DNA from: Streptomyces iconiensis
GTDB lineage: Bacteria; Actinomycetota; Actinomycetes; Streptomycetales; Streptomycetaceae
Direction of reading: 5' to 3'
Length of the DNA stretch: 64,000 nt
NCBI RefSeq assembly: GCF_028657195.3
Contig: NZ_JANCPR020000002.1
Span: forward strand, 248,001-312,000
Shown: positions 37,972 to 47,132 of the stretch, piece after piece
Numbering within the stretch: the stretch's first letter is position 1
Layout: each line of letters opens with the position of its first letter
Translations under genes and position numbers: made by a program
The notes under the pieces: model-generated
The model's database searches: none
What the model saw: the letters and a program-made list of their open reading frames with translations, nothing else
What the model was told of the DNA's origin: nothing

Positions 37972-39474
37972 TCAGGCCACCGGCTGGAACTTCCGCAGCT
38001 CCGAGGCCAGTTCCTCGTGCACCCGCACCTTGAGCAGGGTGCCCTGGTCGGTGTGCTCCTCGGAGACCACCTCGCCGTTGTTGTACACGAGAGAGACCAG
38101 CTTGCCCTCGGTGTAGGGCAGCAGGACCTCCAGCTCGACGGAGGGGTGCGGCAGTTCGACGTCGATCAGCTCGCGCAGGTCGTCGACGCCCTGGCCGGTA
38201 CGGGCCGAGACGAGCAGCGCGTGCTTCTCGGTGCGCAGGAGCCTCTGGAGCACGAGGGGGTCGGCGGCGTCCGCCTTGTTGACCACCACGATCTCCGGCA
38301 CGTGGGTCGCGCCCACGTCCCTGATCACCTCGCGTACGGAGGCGAGCTGCTCCTCGGGAGCGGGATGCGCGCCGTCCACCACGTGCAGGATGAGATCGGC
38401 GTCACCGACCTCCTCCATGGTGGAGCGGAACGCCTCCACGAGGTGGTGCGGAAGGTGGCGTACGAAGCCGACGGTGTCCGCCAGCGTGTACGCCCTGCCG
38501 CTCGGCGTCTCCGCCTTGCGCACGGTCGGGTCGAGGGTGGCGAACAGCGAGTTCTCCACCAGGACGCCCGCGCCCGTGAGCCGGTTGAGGAGCGAGGACT
38601 TGCCCGCGTTGGTGTATCCGGCGATGGCGACCGAAGGCACCTTGTGACGCTTGCGGTCCTGGCGCTGGACATCACGCCCGGTCTTCATCTCCGCGATCTC
38701 GCGGCGCATCTTCGCCATCTTCTCGCGAATGCGCCGGCGGTCGGTCTCGATCTTGGTCTCACCGGGGCCACGCGTGGCCATGCCGCCACCGGCGGAACCG
38801 GAGCCACCGCCGGAGCCGCCGCCACCCATCTGACGGGAGAGCGACTGACCCCAGCCACGCAGCCTGGGCAGCATGTAGTTCATCTGTGCCAGCGCCACCT
38901 GCGCCTTGCCCTCACGGGACTTGGCGTGCTGCGCGAAGATGTCCAGGATCAGCGCCGTACGGTCAACGACCTTGACCTTGACGACATCTTCGAGGTGGAT
39001 GAGCTGGCCCGGGGTCAGCTCGCCGTCACACACCACCGTGTCAGCGCCGGTCTCCATGACGAGATCCCGCAGCTCGGCGGCCTTGCCCGAACCGATGTAC
39101 GTCGCGGCGTCCGGCTTGTCGCGGCGCTGGATGACACCGTCGAGCACCTGGGCACCGGCCGTCTCCGCGAGTGCGGCGAGTTCGGCGAGCGAGTTGTCGG
39201 CGTCGACCGCTGTACCTGAGGTCCAGACGCCGACCAGCACCACGCGCTCCAGGCGCAGCTGCCGGTACTCGACCTCTGTGACGTCCTCCAGCTCGGTGGA
39301 GAGACCGGCCACTCGCCGCAGCGCCGCCCGCTCCGAGCGGTCGAGCTGATCACCATCACGATCCTCGTCGAGGACGTGACTCAGAGCGACGTCCTCTTCC
39401 ATCAGGGCGTCGGCTCGGCGGTTCGTCTGGGCGATGCGCTGGCCGTTCTGTGGAAGGGAAGAGGAGAGGGTCAA
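37972..39474 (-). CDS. hflX: GTPase HflX
   Basis: A 500-residue ribosome-associated GTPase. The N-terminal HflX domain includes ADTVVCDGELTPGQL and the glycine-rich linker GGGGSGGGSGSAGGG (about residues 215-235). The GTPase domain has G1 GYTNAGKSSLLN, G3 DTVGFVRHLP and G4 VVNKAD. HflX binds the 50S subunit and splits stalled or heat-damaged ribosomes. A TTG start at 39474 is chosen because AAGGA lies 6 bp upstream and no better start exists. It is the last gene of a minus-strand run from miaA. Confidence 0.95.
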   Translation of the reverse strand: MTLSSSLPQNGQRIAQTNRRADALMEEDVALSHVLDEDRDGDQLDRSERAALRRVAGLSTELEDVTEVEYRQLRLERVVLVGVWTSGTAVDADNSLAELAALAETAGAQVLDGVIQRRDKPDAATYIGSGKAAELRDLVMETGADTVVCDGELTPGQLIHLEDVVKVKVVDRTALILDIFAQHAKSREGKAQVALAQMNYMLPRLRGWGQSLSRQMGGGGSGGGSGSAGGGMATRGPGETKIETDRRRIREKMAKMRREIAEMKTGRDVQRQDRKRHKVPSVAIAGYTNAGKSSLLNRLTGAGVLVENSLFATLDPTVRKAETPSGRAYTLADTVGFVRHLPHHLVEAFRSTMEEVGDADLILHVVDGAHPAPEEQLASVREVIRDVGATHVPEIVVVNKADAADPLVLQRLLRTEKHALLVSARTGQGVDDLRELIDVELPHPSVELEVLLPYTEGKLVSLVYNNGEVVSEEHTDQGTLLKVRVHEELASELRKFQPVA

Positions 39475-39686
39475 GTGGATCCTTAAGGTCGAGGAATGCT
39501 TGCGTACTCAGAGAACGCCCATGCGGCGGGGAAGATTCCCCCCACCGGCGTTCTTCCACGGCCCCGCGGCCCTGTGGAGGCCCCGCGACCACAGTGATGG
39601 TCGCACGGGGGCGCCCCGCCGTCACCCGTATTTGCACGGGAGCGGGCGGGTGTGAGCACCGGCACGAGGCGGGGCGGCGAAGCTGT

Positions 39687-41141
39687 TCAGCGCGTGCGCC
39701 AGTCGGGGTGGCCCGGCATGGGCGGAGTGCGCTCTCCGTAGAGCCACTTCTTCAGGAAAGCGGTCTGGTCCTGTCCGGACACCTCGCCGGCCAGAGCCAT
39801 GAAGTCCGAGGCCGAGGCGTTGCCGTCGCGGTGCCGGGCGATCCACTCGCGCTGGAGGCGGGCGAACGCCTCGGCCCCGATCCTCTCGCGCAGCGCGTAG
39901 AGCACGATCGCGGAACCGTCGTAGACCATGCTGGTGAACAGCTCCGTCTTGCCGCCCTCCTTCGAGGGCTTGAGCGCGGCGGGTGGGCCGAACCGCTTGC
40001 GCAGCGTGTCCGACTGGCGGTACGCCTCTCGGGCCCTGCGCTCCACGGCCGGGCCGCCCCGTTCGGCGCCGTAGCTCCACTCGTACCACGTGGCATGGCC
40101 CTCGTTCAGCCACAGGTCGCCCCACCTGCGCGGAGTGACGCTGTTGCCGAACCACTGGTGTGCCAGTTCGTGCACCATCAGTGACTGCTTGTACCAGGAC
40201 GGGTACGAGCGCGACGTCAGCAGCTCCCGTTCGAAGAGCGACAGCGTCTGGGTCTCCAGCTCGAAACCGGTCTGCGCGTCGGCCGCGAGGATCCCGTAGT
40301 TCTCGAACGGATAGCGCCCCGCGTGCCGTTCCATCCATGCGATCTGTTCCTTCGTCCTGTCCAGCCAGGGTGCGAGGGCCTTGCGCTGCGCGACGGGCAC
40401 TACATGGCGCAGCGGCAGACCGTGCGGCCCCTGGGAGCGCACCACGGCCGAGCGGCCGATGGAGACCTGCGCCAGCTCGGTCGCCATGGGGTGCATGTGA
40501 CGGTACGTCCAGACCGTGTTGTCCCCGGCTCGCGTCCTGCCGGCCGGCAGCCCGCCGGCGACCACCGTGACGGCGCGGGGAGCGGTGACGTGGAAGGTGA
40601 ACATCGCCTTGTCGGAGGGGTGGTCGTTGGAGGGGAAGACCCGGTGCGCCGCGTCGGCCTGGTTGGCCATGGCCAGACCGTCCGTGGTGCGCAGCCACCC
40701 TCCGTTCGGGGTCGAAGGGCTACTGGTGTGCCGTACGTCGACGCGTAGTGGTGTGCCGCGCCGCAGCGGAGCGGCCGGGGTGATCACGAGATCCTCGCCC
40801 GCGCGCGCGTGGCGTGCCGGAAGGCCGTTGACCCGCACGGAGCGCACCTCGCCGCCCGCGAAGTCGAGGTTGAAGCGGTCCATCCCGTCCCCGGTGACCG
40901 TGGCGTCGATCTTCGTACGGGCGCTCAGCGGCTTGCTGTTGTCCCCGCTGTAGCGGAATGCGATGTCGTACGCGCGCACGTCGTAGCCCGGGTTGCCGAG
41001 CTGGGGGAACAGACGGTCGCCGATGCCTGCGGGCTCGGGGGCGGGAAGGGCGGCGGCGACGAGGGTGAGGACGGCGGCGGTGACCGTTCCCGCGACGGCG
41101 CAGCGGCGATGGAATCCAGCGCGTGAGCGTGTGAGGGGCAT
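39687..41141 (-). CDS. Secreted M1-family zinc metallopeptidase (housekeeping-locus paralogue)
   Basis: A 484-residue exported peptidase with a signal peptide (hydrophobic 14-35). It has an N-terminal beta domain starting LGNPGYDVRAYDIAFRYSG and the catalytic motif HELAHQWFGN (His324, Glu325, His328) with Glu347 in NEGHA. The usual GAMEN exopeptidase loop reads FELETQT (about 293-299), so substrate specificity may differ from typical aminopeptidases. It ends PPMPGHPDWRTR, closely matching the sugar-locus M1 protein at 12.5-14.0 kb. It lies between hflX and the RSH gene. Confidence 0.92.
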   Translation of the reverse strand: MPLTRSRAGFHRRCAVAGTVTAAVLTLVAAALPAPEPAGIGDRLFPQLGNPGYDVRAYDIAFRYSGDNSKPLSARTKIDATVTGDGMDRFNLDFAGGEVRSVRVNGLPARHARAGEDLVITPAAPLRRGTPLRVDVRHTSSPSTPNGGWLRTTDGLAMANQADAAHRVFPSNDHPSDKAMFTFHVTAPRAVTVVAGGLPAGRTRAGDNTVWTYRHMHPMATELAQVSIGRSAVVRSQGPHGLPLRHVVPVAQRKALAPWLDRTKEQIAWMERHAGRYPFENYGILAADAQTGFELETQTLSLFERELLTSRSYPSWYKQSLMVHELAHQWFGNSVTPRRWGDLWLNEGHATWYEWSYGAERGGPAVERRAREAYRQSDTLRKRFGPPAALKPSKEGGKTELFTSMVYDGSAIVLYALRERIGAEAFARLQREWIARHRDGNASASDFMALAGEVSGQDQTAFLKKWLYGERTPPMPGHPDWRTR

Positions 41142-41329
41142 ACACCATCGCTACCAGCGCCCGGAGCCCCGCCAGGCGTAGCACGGGCGTGTCCACCCGA
41201 ACGAGTTCGCGGCGCACGTTCGGCGACCGGTGGTGCGGCGGCCCGAGAGCGGTGCCGCGGCGGCTGCGAGCCGGGGTTCATGAGCCGGAGCCTGGAGCCG
41301 GGCTCAGCAGCCGGGGTCCGCGGCCGGGC

Positions 41330-43456
41330 TCAGCCCGTGGTCAGATCGTGTACCGCGCGGGTCACGTCGTAGACGCCAGGGACCCGCCGCATGGCGCGCA
41401 TCAGCGCGGGAAGCCCTTTGGCGTCGGGGAGTTGGAGCGTGTATGTGTGGCGCACGCGCTGCTCGCGCGGGGGTTCGACATCGGCGGAGACCACGGCGGC
41501 GCCCTCGGCCGCGATGGTCTCGGTGAGGTCGGCCAGCAGATGCGCCCGGCCGAACGCCTCGGCCCGCAGCGTGACCCGGCATCCGGCCGCGCCCTGTTCC
41601 CAGCGCACCGGAAGCGTGGGGCGCCCGGCGGACAACATGCGCGCGACGGCCCGGCAGGTGTCGCGGTGGACGGTGACGGCGCCACCGCGCACGGGGAACC
41701 CGATGACCGCGTCGGACGGCACAGGGGTGCAGCAGCGTGCGAGCCGTACGGGGGTGTCCGGCCGGCCCGGGACGACGGGGGTGCTCTCGGTCGGCTGGTC
41801 GCTCAGCTCCTCGACGGCATCGTCAGGGCCGGGCGTGTCCGCGTCATGCGTCCCTGCGAGTGTTCCGTCCGCGCTGCCGGTGTCGTTCTCCGCCGTGGCC
41901 TGGGCATGTGCGGAGAGCCACTGCCGGATGGCGATGCGCGCGGCCGGTGTCCGTACGTGGTCGAGCCACTCCGGGGACGGACCTGAGGGGCTGCCGTTGG
42001 CAGGCTCCAGGAAGAGCTGCACGGCGTCACCGTCCCGCAGAACCGTGCTGAGCGCGGTCAGGCGGCCGTTGACGCGCGCCCCGATACATCGGTGGCCTGC
42101 CTCTCCCAGCCGGGCGTAGGCGGTGTCGACGCAGGTGGCACCGGCGGGCAGCGGGAGCGCGCCGCCACCCGGTGCCTCGGCGCCCGGCGCAGCGCAGTAG
42201 ACGGTGATCTCCCGGTCCTGGGCCAGCTCGTCGCGCAGTTCCGTCCAGAAGGTGTTCGGGTCGGGCGCGTGGCTCTGCCACTCCAGGAGCCGCGAGAGCC
42301 AGCCGGGCCTTGTCGGGTCGGCCCGCTCCCCCGGGTTCTCCTCCGCTGTCTCCTGTCCGCCCTCCGCCGCCGCGTGCGGATCGCCGAGCGCGATCACGCC
42401 CGCCTCGGCGACGCGGTGCATACGGCGGGTACGCACGAGAACCTCGGCCACGCGCCCGCTGTCGTCGGCGATGGCGGTGTGCAGTGACTGGTAGAGGTTG
42501 AACTTGGGCGACGCGATGAAGTCCTTGAACTCCGTGATCACCGGCGTGAAGCAGGTGTGCAGCTCGCCGAGCACGGCGTAGCAGTCGGCGTCCTCACCGA
42601 CGAGGATCAGCAGTCGGCCGAAGTCGCAGGGGCCCAGCTCACCGCGTTTGAGCCACAGCCGGTGCACGGAGACGGTGTGCCGGGGGCGGATGAGGACCTG
42701 TGCGTTGATCCCGGCCTCGCGGAGCAGCCGACGTGCCTGCGCCGCCACGCCGGTGAGCGGGTCGAGGCGTTCGGTGTGTTCGCGGACCAACTCCCGTGTC
42801 CTGGCGTGCTCCTCGGGGTGCAGGATCGCGAAGACCAGGTCTTCCAGCTCGCTCTTGAGCGCCTGGACGCCGAGGCGTTCGGCGAGCGGAATGAGCACGT
42901 CCCTGGTGACCTTGGCGATGCGTTCCTGCTTCTCGGGGCGCATCACGCCCAGGGTGCGCATGTTGTGCAGCCGGTCGGCGAGCTTGATCGACATGACGCG
43001 GACATCGTTGCCGGTGGCGACGAGCATCTTGCGGAAGGTCTCCGGCTCGGCCGCCGTTCCGTAGTCGACCTTCTCCAACTTCGTGACGCCGTCGACCAGA
43101 TAGCAGACCTCGTCGCCGAACTCCTCGCGCACCTGGTCGAGCGTCACCTCGGTGTCCTCGACGGTGTCGTGCAGCAAAGAAGCGGTGAGAGTGGTGGTCT
43201 CGGCGCCGAGTTGCGCGAGCAGGAGCGTGACGGCGAGGGGATGGGTGATGTACGGCTCACCGCTCTTGCGCGTCTGCCCCCTGTGCGAGGACTCCGCGAG
43301 CACATAGGCCCTGCGCAGAGCACGGAGGTCGGCTCCCGGGTGGAGAGCCCTGTGCACCTTGGCCACGTGTTCGATGGCATCCGGCAGGGAGCCCCTGGAC
43401 GTTCCGCCCAGCACGGCGGCCCTGCTGAGCTTCCGCAGATTGCGCACCGCGCTCAT
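41330..43456 (-). CDS. rshA: RelA/SpoT homologue (RSH) with degenerate synthetase region
   Basis: A 708-residue long RSH protein. The hydrolase HD domain looks intact (HRGQTRKSGEPYITHP, LLHDTVEDTE, KLADRLHNMRTLG). The synthetase region keeps FKDFIASPKFNLYQSLHTAI. It has changed the Asp-x-x-x-Ile-Arg motif to CDFGRLLILV, the E-x-QIRT motif to EVLVRTRRMH, and lost the AAHW segment. TGS (about 430-490) and C-terminal ACT-like domains follow. It may therefore work mainly as a (p)ppGpp hydrolase or regulator (inference). ATG 43456 (MSAVRNLRK) is preferred over an upstream in-frame ATG. In S. coelicolor the second RSH gene next to dapF/hflX is called rshA, as I recall. Confidence 0.88.
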   Translation of the reverse strand: MSAVRNLRKLSRAAVLGGTSRGSLPDAIEHVAKVHRALHPGADLRALRRAYVLAESSHRGQTRKSGEPYITHPLAVTLLLAQLGAETTTLTASLLHDTVEDTEVTLDQVREEFGDEVCYLVDGVTKLEKVDYGTAAEPETFRKMLVATGNDVRVMSIKLADRLHNMRTLGVMRPEKQERIAKVTRDVLIPLAERLGVQALKSELEDLVFAILHPEEHARTRELVREHTERLDPLTGVAAQARRLLREAGINAQVLIRPRHTVSVHRLWLKRGELGPCDFGRLLILVGEDADCYAVLGELHTCFTPVITEFKDFIASPKFNLYQSLHTAIADDSGRVAEVLVRTRRMHRVAEAGVIALGDPHAAAEGGQETAEENPGERADPTRPGWLSRLLEWQSHAPDPNTFWTELRDELAQDREITVYCAAPGAEAPGGGALPLPAGATCVDTAYARLGEAGHRCIGARVNGRLTALSTVLRDGDAVQLFLEPANGSPSGPSPEWLDHVRTPAARIAIRQWLSAHAQATAENDTGSADGTLAGTHDADTPGPDDAVEELSDQPTESTPVVPGRPDTPVRLARCCTPVPSDAVIGFPVRGGAVTVHRDTCRAVARMLSAGRPTLPVRWEQGAAGCRVTLRAEAFGRAHLLADLTETIAAEGAAVVSADVEPPREQRVRHTYTLQLPDAKGLPALMRAMRRVPGVYDVTRAVHDLTTG

Positions 43457-43585
43457 GGGCACCTCCCGCTCTGCCGCGCCCCCGGGCCGGGGATGCGATG
43501 CTACAGACCCCATCACGCACCGCTGACCGGGTATTGCCCACCGTGAGCGGGATCACCCCATCGTGCGACGTTTACGCCCGGGCCC

Positions 43586-44494
43586 TTACGGAAGCGGGAT
43601 GGAATCGATTCTGCCTTCGGCGACGATGACGGCCGGGCCGGTCATCTCGATCTCGCCGTCGGTCCGTTCAGTGATGACCAGTCGTCCACCGGGCACATCC
43701 ACGGTGTAGGTCACGGGGACGCCGTCCTTCTGGGGATCGGCACCGTCCCTGCGCGCAGCCGCGACCATCACGGCGCAGGCGCCGGTACCGCACGAGCGGG
43801 TCTCTCCCGAGCCGCGCTCGTGCACGCGCAGCGCGACGTGCCGGGGGCCCCGGTCGACGACGAACTCGACGTTCACGCCCTCCGGGTAGGCGGAGGCCGG
43901 CGCGGTCTCAGGGGCGTCCAGCAGCGGTCCGGCATCGGCGAGATCGCCGACGAAGGCGACGGCGTGCGGATTGCCCATGCTCACCTTGCGCGCGGGCCAG
44001 CTCCGGCCCGCCGCACGTACCGTGACCTCGCCATCGGCACCCTGGGGAAGTCCCGCCCTGCCCATCGCGACGGTGATGTCACCCTCGTCCTTGGCGATGT
44101 GGGCCCTGCGCACTCCCGCGCGGGTCGCGAAGGTGAGGTCACCGGGCTGAACGAGACCGGCGCGCTGCAAGTAGCGTGCGAAGACCCGGGCCCCGTTGCC
44201 GCACATCTCCGCGACGGAGCCGTCGCCGTTGCGGTAGTCCATGAACCACTCCGCGTCACCGGCCATGGCCCTGGCGTCGGGGTGCGCGGCGGAACGCACG
44301 ACACGTAGCACTCCGTCGGCGCCGATACCCGCCCTCCGGTCGCACAGGCGGGCCACCTCCGGCGCGGACAGCTCAAGTCCGCCTTCCGGATCGGGGATGA
44401 TCACGAAGTCGTTCTCCGTACCGTGGCCCTTGAGGAACTGGAACGGCACGTCCTGCGCACTGGTCACGTTCTCGATCGTACGGGACACGTGCAT
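43586..44494 (-). CDS. dapF: Diaminopimelate epimerase
   Basis: A 302-residue enzyme that converts LL- to meso-diaminopimelate for lysine and peptidoglycan synthesis. The two catalytic cysteines are in EMCGNGAR (about residue 100) and SCGTGACA (about 235). FLKGHGTENDFVI and VSMGNPHAVAF are further family motifs; the first normally reads KxHGxGNDF, so Glu in place of Gly is a small oddity. ATG 44494 or GTG 44497 are both possible. The start directly abuts the stop of the upstream membrane-protein gene, so the two are coupled. Confidence 0.95.
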   Translation of the reverse strand: MHVSRTIENVTSAQDVPFQFLKGHGTENDFVIIPDPEGGLELSAPEVARLCDRRAGIGADGVLRVVRSAAHPDARAMAGDAEWFMDYRNGDGSVAEMCGNGARVFARYLQRAGLVQPGDLTFATRAGVRRAHIAKDEGDITVAMGRAGLPQGADGEVTVRAAGRSWPARKVSMGNPHAVAFVGDLADAGPLLDAPETAPASAYPEGVNVEFVVDRGPRHVALRVHERGSGETRSCGTGACAVMVAAARRDGADPQKDGVPVTYTVDVPGGRLVITERTDGEIEMTGPAVIVAEGRIDSIPLP

Positions 44495-44497
44495 CAC

Positions 44498-44977
44498 TCA
44501 ACGAAGCCGGTCGACGCGCCAGACGGCGAGGACCACGACAGTGGCCACCAGCACCGCGTACACGAGGACCACACGCCAGTCGGGTCGCCCGCCCGAGCCC
44601 CGGGCCGGGAGCCCGGGCCAGGTGTGCCCCACCCGGCGCGCTGCCATGACACCCCACCCGGCGGCGCAGCCGCACAGCAGCAGGCCGAGCATGGAGACGA
44701 CGGCGCCTGAGCTGCCGCCCGGCTCGAAGGCGAGCGGAAAGGCGAACATCAGCGAACCCAGTGCGCCCAGTACCACGATGGGTGCGAGCTGCCACAGTCT
44801 CAGCTTCCGCTGGGGGCGCAGCTCCTGCGGCTCCACGGGAGGTTCGGCTGCGTCGGCCGGGGACCCGTCATGGTCCCGGGCGGCCGAGGGGTCCACGGCG
44901 GGCTCCTCTGTCGGGTCCTGCACACGGCGCACATCGTTCACCGGTGTCTCTTCGTTGTCACGAGGGCCGGCCTCCAT
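44498..44977 (-). CDS. Small hypothetical membrane protein
   Basis: A 159-residue protein of unknown function. An acidic, proline-rich cytoplasmic N-terminus (about 55 residues) is followed by three hydrophobic segments (LAPIVVLGALGSLMFAFPLAF, GAVVSMLGLLLCGCAAGWGVM, VVLVYAVLVATVVVLAVW; the first two are 21 residues each in the protein). It ends in a short basic tail (RVDRLR). The start could be ATG 44977, GTG 44983 or GTG 45007; a GGGAGG lies upstream of the first two. It sits between miaA and dapF and stops exactly where dapF begins. Confidence 0.7.
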   Translation of the reverse strand: MEAGPRDNEETPVNDVRRVQDPTEEPAVDPSAARDHDGSPADAAEPPVEPQELRPQRKLRLWQLAPIVVLGALGSLMFAFPLAFEPGGSSGAVVSMLGLLLCGCAAGWGVMAARRVGHTWPGLPARGSGGRPDWRVVLVYAVLVATVVVLAVWRVDRLR

Positions 44978-45085
44978 CGCCACATGCCCTCCCAACTCCG
45001 GCTTCACGGCTCCGAACGATGGTCGATGATGGCACGCCGCACGTAACGGAATCGGCCTGCGGCGCTTCCCGATGCCATTGCGTGA

Positions 45086-46054
45086 TCAGGCTGTGACCGC
45101 ACCCGTGAGCAACGCCATTGCGCGTCCGGGGAGTTCCGCGCGGTCCGCCGCCGCTCCACTGAGCCACCGCACGCGCGGATCCCGGCGGAACCACGAGTCC
45201 TGGCGGCGCGCGAAGCGCTTCGTCGCACGTACGGTCTCGGCCCGCGCGGCCTCGTCCGTGCACTCGCCCGCGAGCGAGGCGAGCACCTGCTGGTAGCCGA
45301 GAGCGCGGGAGGCGGTGCGCCCCTCTCGGAGCCCTTCCGCCTCCAGCGCGCGCACCTCGTCGACCAGTCCCGCCTCCCACATGCGGTCGACGCGCGTGGC
45401 GATACGCGCGTCGAGTTCCGCGCGGGTGACATCGACGCCGATCTGGACGGTGTCGTAGACGGACTCGTGCCCCGGGAGGTTCGCCGTGAAGGGCCGCCCG
45501 GTGATCTCGATGACCTCCAGGGCCCGCACGATGCGACGGCCGTTGCTGGGCAGAATCGCGCGCCCCGCGTCGGGGTCGGCGCCGGCCAGTCGCGCGTGCA
45601 GCTGACCGGGCCCCTGCTCGGCCAGCTCGGCCTCCAGCCGGGCGCGCACGGCGGGATCCGTGCCCGGGAACTCCATGGCGTCCAGCGCGCCGCGCACGTA
45701 CAGCCCCGAGCCGCCCACCAGGACGGGGACGCGGCCTTCCGCGCGCAGCCTGTCGATCTCGGCGCGGGCGAGCCTCTGGTACTCGGCGACGCTCGCCGCG
45801 ACGGTGACGTCCCAGATGTCGAGCAGATGGTGCGGCACGCCCTGGCGCTCCTCGACGGTGAGCTTGGCCGTGCCGATGTCCATGCCCCGGTACAGCTGCA
45901 TCGAGTCCGCGTTGACGACTTCACCGCCCAGCTCGCGGGCGAGGTGGACGCCCAGGTCGGACTTGCCTGCCGCGGTGGGGCCCACAACGGCCACGACCGG
46001 CGGGAGCTGCGACGGAGTGCGAGCGGGATGCGGAGTTGAATCTGCGGCGTTCAC
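45086..46054 (-). CDS. miaA: tRNA dimethylallyltransferase
   Basis: A 322-residue enzyme that adds a dimethylallyl group to A37 of tRNAs reading U-starting codons. It has the P-loop VVGPTAAGKSDLG (about residues 23-35), the conserved NADSMQLYRGMDIGTAK (about 48-64), LVGGSGLYVRGALD and the RALGYQQ motif. The product is further modified by MiaB, encoded 2 kb away in the same window. It is the first gene of the minus-strand run ending at hflX. Confidence 0.96.
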   Translation of the reverse strand: MNAADSTPHPARTPSQLPPVVAVVGPTAAGKSDLGVHLARELGGEVVNADSMQLYRGMDIGTAKLTVEERQGVPHHLLDIWDVTVAASVAEYQRLARAEIDRLRAEGRVPVLVGGSGLYVRGALDAMEFPGTDPAVRARLEAELAEQGPGQLHARLAGADPDAGRAILPSNGRRIVRALEVIEITGRPFTANLPGHESVYDTVQIGVDVTRAELDARIATRVDRMWEAGLVDEVRALEAEGLREGRTASRALGYQQVLASLAGECTDEAARAETVRATKRFARRQDSWFRRDPRVRWLSGAAADRAELPGRAMALLTGAVTA

Positions 46055-46235
46055 TGCGTAAGTGTCGCAAACCTCCCGTCACCTTCTCGAACGAGCTACG
46101 TGACGCTCCGCTTACGGAGTCGTTGCCCGTTGCGAGGTTCCGACAGCCGGTTACCGCACCGGTACCTCGGGGCGACGCAATGAGACGCTCCGCGAGCGCG
46201 GGATTTCGCCCACACGAGTACGATCTGGAGCAGAT

Positions 46236-46646
46236 ATGGGCGTTTTTGCGAAGCTTCTCCGTCGTTCGTCCGGCAAGTCAACAGCGGACAGCGCCGAGGC
46301 CACTCCCCCGGAGGAGACCGGTGCTCCGGCGGCCGAGGCGACCGCTCCTGCCGCCGGGTGCACCACTCCGGTGGCAGGGGCCACATGGAACGCGCGAGAG
46401 CGGGACACCGAAGAGCGCAACTCCGGAGAGCGGAACGCAGAGGACGGGAGCCCATGTGCCACGGCGTCCGGGGAGGGGCCGGTCAAGGCTGCACGGGACG
46501 AGGCCCCGTCCCAGGACCCGGTCACCGGCGCGGAAGCGGAGCCCGCTGCCGCTACTGTCGAGCCTGGTGACGGCGTCGGCATCCCCCAGCAGCACTCCCC
46601 CGGGGAGGCCGCCGGCAGCGGTACAGGCGACAGCGTCCGTAAGTAG
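46236..46646 (+). CDS. Small acidic low-complexity hypothetical protein
   Basis: A 136-residue protein that I do not recognise. MGVFAKLLRRSSGKS at the N-terminus could be an amphipathic helix; the rest is Ala/Glu/Pro/Thr-rich and likely disordered. The ATG has a good ribosome site (GGAGCAGAT). It has a divergent partner (miaA) and is followed 47 bp later by the antitoxin-family gene on the same strand. Confidence 0.5.
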   Translation: MGVFAKLLRRSSGKSTADSAEATPPEETGAPAAEATAPAAGCTTPVAGATWNARERDTEERNSGERNAEDGSPCATASGEGPVKAARDEAPSQDPVTGAEAEPAAATVEPGDGVGIPQQHSPGEAAGSGTGDSVRK

Positions 46647-46693
46647 ACCGCCGGGGAAGACCCGGGTGGTGTGTGTGGAGGAAGGTGACCGCG

Positions 46694-46948
46694 ATGGGCT
46701 TCATGGACAAGGTCAAGGGAATGCTGGGCCAGCACGGCGACAAGGTCCAGCAGGGCCTGGACAAGGCGGCCAAGGTCGCCGACTCGAAGACCAAGGGCAA
46801 GTACAGCGACCAGATCAAGTCCGGTACGCAGAAGGCCAAGGACGCGACCGAGCGGCTCTCCGACGAGGGCAAGGGCCAGGGCGGTGAAGGCGGAGGAAAG
46901 AGCGGCGGCGACGGCGGCAAGAGCGGCGGAAGCGGCTCCGGCTCCTGA
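46694..46948 (+). CDS. MT0933-like antitoxin family protein
   Basis: An 84-residue protein. MGFMDKVKGMLGQHGDKVQQGLDK followed by KTKGKYSDQIKSGTQKAKDA (split here) matches the Rv0909/MT0933-like antitoxin pattern: a short basic helical pair with a Lys-rich motif. The C-terminal 25 residues are Gly/Ser only. In Mycobacterium the partner toxin is an SRPBCC-type protein encoded next door; I see none here, so it may be solitary with another role. ATG 46694 is chosen over upstream GTGs because the family starts MGF. A very strong hairpin follows. Confidence 0.75.
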   Translation: MGFMDKVKGMLGQHGDKVQQGLDKAAKVADSKTKGKYSDQIKSGTQKAKDATERLSDEGKGQGGEGGGKSGGDGGKSGGSGSGS

Positions 46949-46970
46949 CGGCCCTGTGAGCGGTCCTCCC

Positions 46971-47011
46971 GCGTGTGGGGGGTGTGCGGAGTCCGCACAC
47001 CCCCCACACGC
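46971..47011. terminator. Strong hairpin after the antitoxin-like gene
   Basis: A perfect 19-bp stem (46971-46989 with 46993-47011) with a 3-nt AGT loop and a run of six G in the arm lies 22 bp after the stop codon. It acts as a terminator on either strand, facing the convergent dioxygenase-like gene. Confidence 0.88.
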
Positions 47012-47132
47012 GCGTCCCGGCACCGTCGGAGGCGTTCTGGGGCCCGCTCCGGCGGCCGGGCGCCCGCGGCCACGAGGCGCGCGGTCCGACCGGGGCCATG
47101 TCCAGGACCGGCCGGCCGCACCGGGCGATCGC

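Noticed and set aside
39590..39660. Possible terminator around CCCGTATTTGCACGGG upstream of hflX
   Set aside because: The stem is short with mismatches and lies between same-strand genes; not strong enough to annotate.
41290..41335. Direct repeat GCCGGGCTCAG between the M1 and RSH genes
   Set aside because: Only two short copies in GC-rich sequence, overlapping the RSH stop; too weak to call a functional repeat or terminator.
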